NCBI GenBank assembly: GCA_035937155.1
Contig: DASYVJ010000043.1
Location: 1-64,000, forward strand
Length of the DNA: 64,000 bases
Reading direction: 5' to 3'
Origin: Palsa-870 sp035937155
Lineage (GTDB): Bacteria > Chloroflexota > Dormibacteria > Dormibacterales > Dormibacteraceae
Position 1 is the stretch's first letter; each line of letters starts with the position of its first letter. Under the pieces are notes generated by a model. That model saw only the letters and a list, made by a program, of their open reading frames with translations, was not told the origin of the DNA and ran no database searches. Both the position numbers and the translations under genes were made by a program. Below are positions 7,888 to 15,681 of the stretch, in pieces.

Positions 7888-9483
7888 ATGTCGCGAGATG
7901 CGCTGGCGGCCGCGATTACGCGGCGCCAATTCTTGAAGCAGGCTGGCGCGGGCGGCGCTTTCTTGCTGGTTCCACAACTCGCTTGGGCGCGTGCCCCATC
8001 GCTCGTCGCGCGACAAAAGACCGAGGCGGAGGCCGGCGACAGCATCGTAGTGAGGTGGAACGCAGCCGCTCTCCAAGGAGTCCGCGATTCCAAGCTCGGC
8101 CCGCCGATGGTAGCGCGGGCCCTAGCCATCGTTCACACCAGCGTTTACGACGCATGGGCCGCCTACGACCGGCGCGCAATTGGAACTCGGCTCGGGGCCG
8201 CTCTCCGTCGCCCGGAACGAGAGCACACGCGGGCCAACAAGGAGATCGCCATCAGCTTTGCCGCCTACCGTGCCGCGGTCGATCTCTTCCCAAGCGACAA
8301 GGTGAGTGTCTTCGATCCGCTGATGCGCACCCTTGGCCTTGTCCCCAACGCCACGACAACCGACGCCACGACGCCGGTCGGGATCGGGAACGTCGCGGCG
8401 CGGTCGGTCCTCGAGTTCCGGCACAGAGACGGCGCCAACCAGCTTGGGGACGAGCCGGGCGGGTCGCCGGGCGTCCCTTACTCGGATTACACAGGCTACA
8501 AGTCCTCAAATGCTCCGATGGACGTTCGCTTGGCCTTCGATCCGGCGGCGGTTCATGACCCGAACAAGTGGCAGCCACTCCGCTATGTGGATGGGGCCGG
8601 AGCCCTCATCACCCAGCCGTTTGTTGGTGCCCAGTGGCAGCGGGTGACATCCTTCGCGCTTTCTTCAGCGGCCCAGTTTCGACCGGCCGTCGGTCCGGCG
8701 AGGTATGGCTCCGACCTCTACCTGTCGCAGGCCAACGCCCTACTCGCATTCAGCGCCGGACTTACTGACGAGCAGAAGATGATCGCTGAGTATTGGGCGG
8801 ACGGTCCCCGCTCCGAGCTGCCGCCCGGGCACTGGAACTTGTTCGCCCAGTTCGTCTCCCGCCGCCACCGCCACAGTGAGCAGAGGCTTGGTCTCGACGC
8901 CGACGTAAAGCTCTTCTTCGCGCTGACGAACGCCATCTTCGACGTAAGCATCTGTTGCTGGGACAACAAGCGCGCGTTCGACTCGGTGCGCCCGATCACA
9001 GCCATTCGCTACCTCTTCCAGGGTCAGCGCTTTCGGGCCTGGGCTGGACCGTATCGGGGCACGCAGCTCATCACGGGCGAAGACTGGTTCCCGTACCAAG
9101 GATCCACTTTCCCGACGCCACCCTTCCCTGAATACTCATCGGGGCACAGCACCTTCAGCGCCGCCGGTGCCGAGATTCTGAGGCTCTTCACCCGGAGCGA
9201 TAGATTCGGTGCAACAGTCACTTTCCCGGCCGGGAGCTCAAGCTTCGAGCCTGGTGCAGTCCCGGCCAGCGATCTGACACTCAGCTGGACCACCTTCAAG
9301 GCTGCGGCGAACCAGGCGGGCCTCTCCCGTCGCTATGGCGGAATCCACTTCGAGCAGAGCGACCTGGACGGACGAACTGGTGGCCGATTAGTCGCACAAC
9401 AAGCGTGGAGCAAGGCGATGAGCTACTTCAACGGTGGACCTCCCCTGACCGAAGACCAAGTCGACAACTCCGAGCCGGGGTAA
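7888..9483 (+). CDS. Vanadium-dependent haloperoxidase family protein (PAP2 fold), Tat-exported
   Basis: The 531-residue protein starts with a Tat signal (ITRRQFLKQAGAGGAF). Its C-terminal half shows the three vanadate/phosphate-binding motifs of the family: K361 with R368-P369 (KRAFDSVRP), PEYSSGHS with H420, and RRYGGIHF with R481 or R482 and H487. These bind vanadate in haloperoxidases and phosphate in the related acid phosphatases. The length and N-terminal helical region fit bacterial haloperoxidase-like proteins better than short phosphatases. Whether it oxidises halide cannot be told from sequence. It acts outside the cytoplasm and follows two other exported proteins. Confidence 0.85.
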   Translation: MSRDALAAAITRRQFLKQAGAGGAFLLVPQLAWARAPSLVARQKTEAEAGDSIVVRWNAAALQGVRDSKLGPPMVARALAIVHTSVYDAWAAYDRRAIGTRLGAALRRPEREHTRANKEIAISFAAYRAAVDLFPSDKVSVFDPLMRTLGLVPNATTTDATTPVGIGNVAARSVLEFRHRDGANQLGDEPGGSPGVPYSDYTGYKSSNAPMDVRLAFDPAAVHDPNKWQPLRYVDGAGALITQPFVGAQWQRVTSFALSSAAQFRPAVGPARYGSDLYLSQANALLAFSAGLTDEQKMIAEYWADGPRSELPPGHWNLFAQFVSRRHRHSEQRLGLDADVKLFFALTNAIFDVSICCWDNKRAFDSVRPITAIRYLFQGQRFRAWAGPYRGTQLITGEDWFPYQGSTFPTPPFPEYSSGHSTFSAAGAEILRLFTRSDRFGATVTFPAGSSSFEPGAVPASDLTLSWTTFKAAANQAGLSRRYGGIHFEQSDLDGRTGGRLVAQQAWSKAMSYFNGGPPLTEDQVDNSEPG

Positions 9484-9557
9484 TGACGTAAGAACGGGTC
9501 GGAGCCCTCCCCTTCTTCCCGTGCCGGTGAGGTTTAAAGCCGTCGCATAATCATCGC

Positions 9558-9899
9558 GTGCGTCTGAATGAAGTCCTTCAGGTAGAAGCTGATGCCGACG
9601 CGCAAGCCTGGCTGGACTCACATCCGTCGCCCGAGCCGCGCGTGATCGCATACGAGGTAAAACGTTGCTGCGGCGGCGGGAAGATTTGCAACGTGCGCGT
9701 GCGGGGCCGGTCGCGCGGCGACGATGTCGACAAATGGTCCACTGCCATCCTGGAGGACGGCACCCGTTTCCTGGTCGATCGCCGGGCGGCAGTTCGGCTG
9801 CCATCGCGCTTTGCGCTAACGGTGCGCGGGCTGGGACCGTTCCGGCACCTCGATCTCGATCTCGACGGCGAGCAGTGGGGCGCGCTTCTGTACGACTGA
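9558..9899 (+). CDS. Small CCGGGK-motif protein, paralogue 1
   Basis: The 113-residue cytoplasmic protein has RCCGGGKIC, with Cys at 37, 38 and 44, followed by a second half with RLPSRFALTVRGLG and ending HLDLDLDGEQWGALLYD. A paralogue of equal length, with all three Cys at identical positions, lies at 31150-31491. The clustered Cys-Cys-Gly-Gly-Gly-Lys suggests metal or thiol chemistry, but I know of no assigned function. GTG 9558 follows the haloperoxidase gene by 74 bases and precedes a thioredoxin-like gene by 63. Confidence 0.8.
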   Translation: MRLNEVLQVEADADAQAWLDSHPSPEPRVIAYEVKRCCGGGKICNVRVRGRSRGDDVDKWSTAILEDGTRFLVDRRAAVRLPSRFALTVRGLGPFRHLDLDLDGEQWGALLYD

Positions 9900-9962
9900 C
9901 CGAGGAAACCTGCAAAGCAAGAGACGCCACACCCACAGACTCACGGAGGTTGTTCTCAGCAA

Positions 9963-10232
9963 ATGATCGAAATTGAATTGCTGTCTGTCGATGGCTGCGC
10001 ACACCTCGATGCGGCTCGGCAGTTGCTACACGGTTGCATCGACGAATTACAAGTGATAGCGCATATCGAAGAAAAGGTAGGCGCGTACCCATCGCCGACG
10101 ATCCGGGTTGATGGGGAGGACGTCATGGGCGCGCCGTCGTTTACGGGGGCCGCCTGTCGGCTCGACGTGCCGACCCGCCACCGAGTGCTCACTGCGTTGC
10201 AAAGACGACGCGACCGCCCGCTCGGGGGATAG
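9963..10232 (+). CDS. Thioredoxin-like fold small protein
   Basis: The 89-residue protein starts MIEIELLSVDGCAHLDAA, a strand-Cys-helix opening like the thioredoxin-fold proteins found beside mercury and arsenic genes, which usually read GCPH or GCPxC. Cys12 is the likely reactive thiol; two other Cys lie in the helix and near the C-terminus. YPSPTIRVDGEDVMG is the cis-Pro and strand region expected of the fold. It is downstream of the CCGGGK gene in the same direction, so both may work in thiol or metal handling. Substrate unknown. Confidence 0.75.
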   Translation: MIEIELLSVDGCAHLDAARQLLHGCIDELQVIAHIEEKVGAYPSPTIRVDGEDVMGAPSFTGAACRLDVPTRHRVLTALQRRRDRPLGG

Positions 10233-10301
10233 ACGCAAGGGCTAACAAGCTTCATCGATGGCCTGCATTGAGCTCTATTTGCATCGGCGCGAAGGCGGTT
10301 C

Positions 10302-10409
10302 GAAGCTGTTTCTAACAGCTGATCATTCGGCCTGTTCGGGCCGATTGCGATCTCAGAGACAGACCGACTGTTTACAAAACAGCTGCTCTGCCAATTGAGC
10401 TACGCCAGC
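10302..10409 (-). repeat. tRNA-Thr-like repeat, copy 3
   Basis: Same orientation and order as copies 1 and 2. From 10409 the minus strand reads GCTGGCG then the identical D-arm and the anticodon arm with loop TTTGTAA. The middle hairpin is GGCC-CGAACA-GGCC and the last is a perfect 7-bp AGCTGTT/AACAGCT, where copies 1 and 2 carry a C-A mismatch. Keeping hairpins while bases change suggests a selected structure. No T-arm or 3' acceptor of a tRNA follows. Confidence 0.75.
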
Positions 10410-10436
10410 ATCGTCTCCGAAGGTTAGCGCAAGCCT

Positions 10437-10535
10437 TTATCTAAGTAGGCCCGAATCAGTGGCCGCTTGTGGTGACGGACTGGCGGTCGAGCTACCGCCG
10501 CAGGCGACCAGTAAAATTGCCGCGGTTCCGAGCAT
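10437..10535 (-). pseudogene. Lipoprotein N-terminal stub
   Basis: A 32-codon minus-strand frame starts at ATG 10533-10535 and reads MLGTAAILLVACGGSS followed by TASPSPQAATDSG. That is a clean lipoprotein signal with lipobox LVAC and the usual Ser/Thr/Pro linker. It stops at TAA 10437-10439, at the conserved flank of repeat copy 3. No mature domain follows, so this looks like a lipoprotein gene cut off when the repeat or its neighbour arrived. Confidence 0.55.
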
Positions 10536-10734
10536 GGTCAGCGGACTAAGTCCACGCACCGCCGTGACACTGTCACGCACGGCGAGAAGCATCCGGGGCA
10601 AATGTCATCTGGTGTCGAATCCACACGCAGATCAAGCTGATCGTCGGTTTCAATATCAGTGGGCCTCGTACCACCCGCCGTACGCTGGTTTTGGTTGACT
10701 CATAATGTCGGGCTGATCGCCCACCGGGAGGAAG

Positions 10735-11289
10735 TTGCCGGGACCCATCCTGATCGCTTTGGTGCTGCTGGTTGGCCTGTTGCTTTTGGCCGTCGCCACG
10801 TACAACGGCCTCGTCCGGCGCGCGAATCGGGTCGACTCGACATGGAGTGACATCGACGTGCTCTTGCGCCGCCGCCATGACCTGATCCCGAACCTGGTCG
10901 GCGCGGTCCAGGGCTATGCCAGCCATGAATCGGCCGCGTTGCGAGCCGTGGCCGATTCTCGAGCGGCGGCCATCGCCGCCGAGGGTCCGGCGGCGCGCGG
11001 CGATGCGGAATCGACGCTGAGCGGTGGCGTGAAAACCTTACTCGCCGTCGCTGAGGCCTACCCTGACCTCAAGGCCAGCACGTCTTTCGTGGACCTGCAA
11101 ATGAAGCTAACCGAGACGGAAGACGGCTTGGCGCATGCCAGGCAGTTCTATAACGATGCCGTGTACGCCTACAACACCGCTGTGCAGACTCTGCCAGGCA
11201 ACCTGGTCGCGGGAGCATTTGGGTTCCGGACCAGGCAGCTCTTCCAGGCTGCGGGCGAGCAGCGAGCAGCCGGACAGATTCGACTATGA
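10735..11289 (+). CDS. lemA: LemA family protein
   Basis: The 184-residue protein has the LemA layout: one N-terminal membrane helix (ILIALVLLVGLLLLAVATY), then a helical domain opening with VRRANRVDSTWSDIDVLLRRRHDLIPNL split over two helices, and the closing segment YNDAVYAYNTAVQTLPGNLVA. TTG 10735 was chosen because GGGAGGA lies 5-10 bases before it. LemA proteins are anchored with the helical domain outside the membrane; their function is unclear. The TGA overlaps ATG 11286 of a large membrane protein, a pairing common for LemA. Confidence 0.9.
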   Translation: MPGPILIALVLLVGLLLLAVATYNGLVRRANRVDSTWSDIDVLLRRRHDLIPNLVGAVQGYASHESAALRAVADSRAAAIAAEGPAARGDAESTLSGGVKTLLAVAEAYPDLKASTSFVDLQMKLTETEDGLAHARQFYNDAVYAYNTAVQTLPGNLVAGAFGFRTRQLFQAAGEQRAAGQIRL

Positions 11290-12692
11290 CAACCTCGGAC
11301 CTAGGGCTCGGAGCCAGCCTGGCTTGCAGTGCGGCGTTCTATATCGTCGCCGGTGTGGTTGTCATCACCCGGCGCCGTTCGCTGCCGCCTGCACTTCCCG
11401 CGACTTCCGACCTGGGGCCGGAGAGTCCGGCGGGCGCGAACTTGCTCGTGAATGGAGGCCGCGTCACGCCCGACGCAGTGCCGGCCACACTACTCGACCT
11501 CGCCGCGCGTCATGTGGTACAGATCGAGGAGACCGAGCCCGGCACGTACAGCTGCCGTCTCTCGACCGGGCCGGTGCAGGGATTGACTCCTTACGAGGGT
11601 CAGGTGCTGGATCTTCTGCGCGCGAGGGCGGTGGACGGGGTCGTCCCAGCCAAGGCTCTAACCGCCGGTCCGACCGATCAGGCGCGCGACTGGATCAAAA
11701 ATTTCAACCGAAAGGTCGTCGAGGAAGCGGATCGCGCGGGTATTTCTGAACCGCGCTGGCCTCCCGGCGTGTTGGCCCTGCTGAGTGGTCTCAGTCTGGC
11801 CGCCTTCCTACTCGCCGCCTTCTCGGGTAACGCGGCAGTTAAGGTGGACGTGCCGCAGCTCATCGCCATCGCACTCTCATTGCTCACGTTCGTGGTGATG
11901 AGCAGGGCGTTCCCCGATGACACTCAAGTGGTCACGCCGGCGGGCCTCGCGTCGCTAGCGCGCTGGCTGGCGCTCCGCCGGTATCTCCACGATGACGAGC
12001 TGTTCGCCGGCCTGCCGCCGACTGCAGTCGCCGTTCGCGATCGTTACATGGCCTACGGCGCCGCGCTTGGAGCGGCGACGGCGGCGGTTCGCGCGATGCC
12101 GATGGGCGCCGAGAGCGATCGCTGGGCCTGGTCACGATACGGTGGTCAGTGGCGCCAGGTCAGGGTTTCCTATCCAAGGTCGTCGTGGCCGCCCGCCTGG
12201 GGCTACTCGTCGGGCCAGGCTGCCTGGCTGGCGCTACGAGTCGGGGCCATTGGTCTTTTCTGGTTCTGGCTCACCTCCAAGATCCTACCCAACGTCACCT
12301 TCACCGCCCAACAGGATCAGTTGGGTCGTGTCCTCAGCTTCGGGATCCTGCTGGTCAACCTCGCCGCGTTGGTCGCCTTGGCGTGTGCGCTCTGGCTTTT
12401 GCTAGCAGCCGTGCTGGGACTGGTCGGCACCACCGAAGTGACCGGGGAGGCGATCCGGCTGCGCCAGTTGCCGGGCGGCAACGGCGTGCGATGCTACGTG
12501 GCGGTGTACCGGGGCACGGGTGACCATGTGCGTGCATGGGTCGTCTCGCCCGAGCTCTACGCCACGCTCAACGAGTACGACATCGTCACCGTGTCCGTTG
12601 CTGCGCTTCTGGGCCGCATGCGCGCCGTCCGGCGCGCCGTCGACCCAGCGATCGGCCAATCCAACTCCGCGCCGGGGACCGCCAGGCCCTAG
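11286..12692 (+). CDS. DUF2207-like membrane protein, LemA partner
   Basis: The 468-residue protein has an N-terminal helix (about 8-28), a soluble stretch with PATLLDLAARHVVQIEETEPG typical of the C-terminal winged-helix part of DUF2207/YciQ proteins, paired helices near 160-210, and another pair near 320-390 (IGLFWFWLTSKI and LVNLAALVALACALWLLLA). The N-terminal periplasmic DUF2207 domain seems absent. It is coupled to lemA by ATGA overlap. Function is unknown; the pair probably forms an envelope complex. Confidence 0.75.
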   Translation: MTTSDLGLGASLACSAAFYIVAGVVVITRRRSLPPALPATSDLGPESPAGANLLVNGGRVTPDAVPATLLDLAARHVVQIEETEPGTYSCRLSTGPVQGLTPYEGQVLDLLRARAVDGVVPAKALTAGPTDQARDWIKNFNRKVVEEADRAGISEPRWPPGVLALLSGLSLAAFLLAAFSGNAAVKVDVPQLIAIALSLLTFVVMSRAFPDDTQVVTPAGLASLARWLALRRYLHDDELFAGLPPTAVAVRDRYMAYGAALGAATAAVRAMPMGAESDRWAWSRYGGQWRQVRVSYPRSSWPPAWGYSSGQAAWLALRVGAIGLFWFWLTSKILPNVTFTAQQDQLGRVLSFGILLVNLAALVALACALWLLLAAVLGLVGTTEVTGEAIRLRQLPGGNGVRCYVAVYRGTGDHVRAWVVSPELYATLNEYDIVTVSVAALLGRMRAVRRAVDPAIGQSNSAPGTARP

Positions 12693-12821
12693 GCGTGCAG
12701 GATCGCCCACGCTCTCGTAGGGCAACGCCAGCGACAGTCCGTGGCAAATCGCCGCGTTCAGATGGCACTCGGCAAATTTGAAGTGCAATTTCTGAACGGA
12801 GCGCAGCGATCTTTTAACCGC

Positions 12822-12873
12822 AAGCCGCTGGTGCGTCACAAAACAGATGCTGTGCCAATTGAGCTACGCCAGC
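12822..12873 (-). repeat. tRNA-Thr-like repeat, copy 4 (5' half only)
   Basis: From 12873 the minus strand gives GCTGGCG-TA-GCTC-AATTGGCA, an imperfect D-stem (CAGC instead of GAGC) and an anticodon arm TCTGT-TTTGTGA with anticodon UGU. The 3' side has diverged from the other copies and the two hairpins are lost. The upstream flank beyond 12873 (GTCCTCT...GAATCGGAGA) resembles that of copy 2. It is the most decayed copy. Confidence 0.6.
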
Positions 12874-12953
12874 GTCCTCTAGAGGGTAGCTCAAGCCAAA
12901 ACCGGGCACCCCTGAATCGGAGAACGCCCCGTGCCCGTCTCGCTAGCAGTGCG

Positions 12954-14096
12954 TCACCGTGCTAACCCCTCCAGCTCGTCCGCGGCACCGGCAACCCCGG
13001 GCGCGGCACGGATGGCAGCTGCCAAGGTTGCCGCTGCTTCTGCATACGACGGCTGCCCGATGACTTCTTGGACCGCTGTTCGAATGGCCGCGGGCCCCGA
13101 CTCGCCGTCCAACGCAATGCCAGCCCCGAGTTCCTGGAGTTTCGCTGCAAGGAACGGCTGATCTGCCATCGGGTTGGGAAGAGCGACCAACGGCACCCCA
13201 TGGGCGAGCGACGCAGCGACCGTACCGTGGCCGGCGTGGGTGACGGTAATCGCAGCCGAGGGCATCACCAGGACATGCGGCACAAACCGCTGAACCGCCG
13301 CGTTGGCCGGAATAGCCCCGAGATCCATTGTTTGTGATGCCAAGACGAGCACGCGAAAGGTCTCGCCGGCAAGCGCCTCCAGCGTGTTGCGGATGCGACC
13401 GCTCTGATCCCAATGCGCAGTCGTCGTTAAGCTCACCAGCACCATCGGGCGATCGTCGTCAGGATCCCAGGGTGAATCCCAGCGTTTGTCAGGAAAAGTC
13501 TCGAAGATCGGGCCAACGTAGTGAACGCAACTGTCCGCCCCGTCTGCCGCTGGATCCAGGGCAGGGATGGTAGTGACCAGGGTCAAGTACCCGGTCCAGG
13601 CTTCATTCAGGCGTGTCAATGTCGGCAGGCCGGCGGCCTCTCGAAGACGGTTGGTGGCGGTCAACCGCGCTGCTCCGAGTGGCGACTCGGGCGTCGGAAC
13701 CAGCCCTGCGATGGAGGAATGAGCCAGGACAGCGGCAGGCGCCGGCAGCTCGATCGCGGCAGCCAGGGCGCCTTGCATCGTGAAGTCGACGACCAGCACG
13801 TCGGTGGAGGTCTCGGCGACTGCGTCCGGGACGTCATGGAGATGCTCGGGGCAGGCCCAAACATTTGCCACCAATCCCGCGATGCGCTGGGCGGCATCCC
13901 TCGCTCGATATATGTCGTACCGCCCACTCCGTCGAAGCGCAAAGAACTCAATTCCTTTCCCCTTAAAAGCTTCCCTCTGGACCTCATACCCAATGAACAC
14001 GACGTCATGGCCCCGTGAGGCAAGTTCTTGCGCTATGCCCACGGCCGGCGGAACGTTGCCGCCGCCGTCCCACGTGACAAAAGCGAATCGGGTCAT
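12954..14096 (-). CDS. GT1-family (UGT/MGT) glycosyltransferase
   Basis: The 380-residue protein has the GT-B layout of macrolide- and UDP-glycosyltransferases. The N-terminal acceptor domain starts RFAFVTWDGGGNVPPAVGIA with repeated helix-strand units. The C-terminal donor domain contains VQRFVPHVLVMPSAAITVTH then AGHGTVAASLAHGVPLVALP, the nucleotide-sugar signature. Such enzymes glycosylate small molecules and often detoxify antibiotics. It is one base downstream of a TetR regulator and probably in its operon. Donor and acceptor are unknown. Confidence 0.85.
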   Translation of the reverse strand: MTRFAFVTWDGGGNVPPAVGIAQELASRGHDVVFIGYEVQREAFKGKGIEFFALRRSGRYDIYRARDAAQRIAGLVANVWACPEHLHDVPDAVAETSTDVLVVDFTMQGALAAAIELPAPAAVLAHSSIAGLVPTPESPLGAARLTATNRLREAAGLPTLTRLNEAWTGYLTLVTTIPALDPAADGADSCVHYVGPIFETFPDKRWDSPWDPDDDRPMVLVSLTTTAHWDQSGRIRNTLEALAGETFRVLVLASQTMDLGAIPANAAVQRFVPHVLVMPSAAITVTHAGHGTVAASLAHGVPLVALPNPMADQPFLAAKLQELGAGIALDGESGPAAIRTAVQEVIGQPSYAEAAATLAAAIRAAPGVAGAADELEGLAR

Positions 14097-14097
14097 G

Positions 14098-14730
14098 TCA
14101 ACCGGCCCATGCCTTCATCGAGTCCGACCTCCTGGCCACGATGTTGTCGATCAGCTCTCGAACGGATCCTTCGGCCTCGTGTCGACTCAGTCCAAGGTCT
14201 CGCCGCAGCACCTTCCATGTATAGACATCGGTAACTGCCGTCAGTTGCGCCAACCTACGCTTCCGCTGCGCGGACGGCGTGTCCTTGAGGAGTGGCGAGA
14301 AGACCCTGTCCACCCACGCTCGGTGGAACCCACGACCTGCGCGGACGCCTTTTGCAATGGCATCGGCCCTGCGTTCTTGCGCAAGCAGGTGGAGGACCTC
14401 GTCGCCCCACCTCTCATAGCTCTCGATGAGCGTGCGGACTGCGCCCGGGACATCACCTGGGAGTGTCTCGTCCCGTTCGCCTCGAATGAGGCGCGCCCTC
14501 TCCGCCGCGACCAGCGCGAAGAGGTGCTCCTTCGAACCGAAGCGGCGGACGACAGTTCGGACGGTGACGCCGGCTCGCGCAGCCACGTCTTCGAGCAGCA
14601 CCTGGTCGAAGAGGCGCTCAGCAAAGAGGTCGCGCGCGACGGCGACGATGCGCTCGCCGTTGGCCTGAGCGGACTCCGCGCGGGCGGCCATGCGGTAGGG
14701 CCGGGTGGAGGCTTTCAGGCGGTTAGCCAT
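14098..14730 (-). CDS. TetR-family transcriptional regulator
   Basis: The 210-residue protein has a TetR N-terminal HTH: IVAVARDLFAERLF then LEDVAARAGVTVRTVVRRF and SKEHLFALV (about 28-75). The all-helical ligand domain follows, with ESYERWGDEVLHLLAQE. It is divergent from the alpha/beta hydrolase gene with an inverted repeat between them, and upstream of the glycosyltransferase. Local control of both sides in response to a small molecule is the simplest reading. Confidence 0.9.
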   Translation of the reverse strand: MANRLKASTRPYRMAARAESAQANGERIVAVARDLFAERLFDQVLLEDVAARAGVTVRTVVRRFGSKEHLFALVAAERARLIRGERDETLPGDVPGAVRTLIESYERWGDEVLHLLAQERRADAIAKGVRAGRGFHRAWVDRVFSPLLKDTPSAQRKRRLAQLTAVTDVYTWKVLRRDLGLSRHEAEGSVRELIDNIVARRSDSMKAWAG

Positions 14731-14749
14731 TTCGCGTCACCCTATCAAA

Positions 14750-14782
14750 CATGAAATTTTGCGGCATCGATGGAATTTCATG
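14750..14782. promoter_or_regulatory. Inverted repeat, probable TetR operator
   Basis: CATGAAATT (14750-14758) and AATTTCATG (14774-14782) form a 9-bp inverted repeat with a 15-base spacer between the divergent tetR and hydrolase starts. Symmetry and position fit an autoregulatory TetR operator. The second arm overlaps the most upstream possible hydrolase start. Confidence 0.6.
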
Positions 14783-15681
14783 TCATGCTAGCGGACATGA
14801 AGATGGAAAGCGGCACCGACAACCGCGAAGGAACCACCGACGGACGCTTTCGGGTCGATGACTTCGAGATCGAGTATTCGAGCCGAGGGACGGGCGAGCC
14901 TTTGATGTTTGTGCATGGCGGATTCCTGACCAGTTGGTTTGATCCGATGTCAAAGGAGGTCGCTCTCTCGGAGCGCTACCGGCTGATCAGCTATCACAGA
15001 CCGGGCTACGGTCGAAGCTCAAATCCGTTGGCGCCGGTCACCGTGGGGGACCAGGCGCGCTGGGGTTTGGCGCTTCTGCATCATCTGGGCGTCGAGAGAG
15101 CGCACATCGTCGGCCACTCGATCGGTGGTTGCTTTGCCCTTCAAATGGCGCTTGACGCTCCAGACGCAGTGAAGTCGCTGGCACTTCTGGAACCACCTGT
15201 CATGAGCGCGGTGACGGACCTCAGTGGGATGCAGGCTCTGCGTGAGGCCGGTCCGCGGTGGCAGCAGGGCGACACAAAGGGTGCGGTCGACCTGTTCATG
15301 AAGGGCATGGTCGACCCCGAGTACCAGAAGTTTTTTGAGGACACATCGCCGCACGGCATCCAAGAAGTACTCGACGGAGCGAAGGCTTTCTTTACGACCG
15401 ACCAGCCTGCGGTCCAAGCCTGGAAGTTCAGCGCTGCACAGGCTGCCCAGATCACACAGCCGGTCTTGCTAGTGATAGGAGACGGCAGCGAGCGCGTCAA
15501 TCCCATCCGATCGCAAGTGCAGCGCTCCCTGCTTGCCTGGCTTCCCAACGCTCAGCCTTTTATTCTGCCGGACGCCACGCATCTCCTTCCACTTCAAAAG
15601 CCGGCCGAACTCGCCAAGGCGCTGGTCGCTTTCTACGACCGGATCGGCTCCCCCTCTGCGGGAGAGGAGATAAGGAGATGA
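14770..15681 (+). CDS. Alpha/beta hydrolase
   Basis: Up to 303 residues with the alpha/beta-hydrolase core: oxyanion strand LMFVHGGF, nucleophile elbow GHSIGGC with Ser117, a lid region about 160-220, acid-strand VLLVIGDGSERVNP, and catalytic His in DATHLLPLQKP. Several ATGs (14770, 14785, 14797, 14803) are possible and none has a good ribosome site; the operator overlap favours a start downstream of 14782. Its stop overlaps the SDR start (ATGA). Substrate unknown; context with a TetR and a glycosyltransferase suggests detoxification. Confidence 0.85.
   Translation: MEFHVMLADMKMESGTDNREGTTDGRFRVDDFEIEYSSRGTGEPLMFVHGGFLTSWFDPMSKEVALSERYRLISYHRPGYGRSSNPLAPVTVGDQARWGLALLHHLGVERAHIVGHSIGGCFALQMALDAPDAVKSLALLEPPVMSAVTDLSGMQALREAGPRWQQGDTKGAVDLFMKGMVDPEYQKFFEDTSPHGIQEVLDGAKAFFTTDQPAVQAWKFSAAQAAQITQPVLLVIGDGSERVNPIRSQVQRSLLAWLPNAQPFILPDATHLLPLQKPAELAKALVAFYDRIGSPSAGEEIRR

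Noticed and set aside
10459..10698. 79-codon plus-strand frame before lemA
   Set aside because: It is antisense to the lipoprotein stub, whose signal peptide is the more convincing coding signal, and it has no ribosome site.
421..12873. Integron attC sites
   Set aside because: The repeats are direct and hairpin-rich, but the core GTTRRRY/RYYYAAC pairs are absent, cargo genes point both ways and no integron integrase is present.
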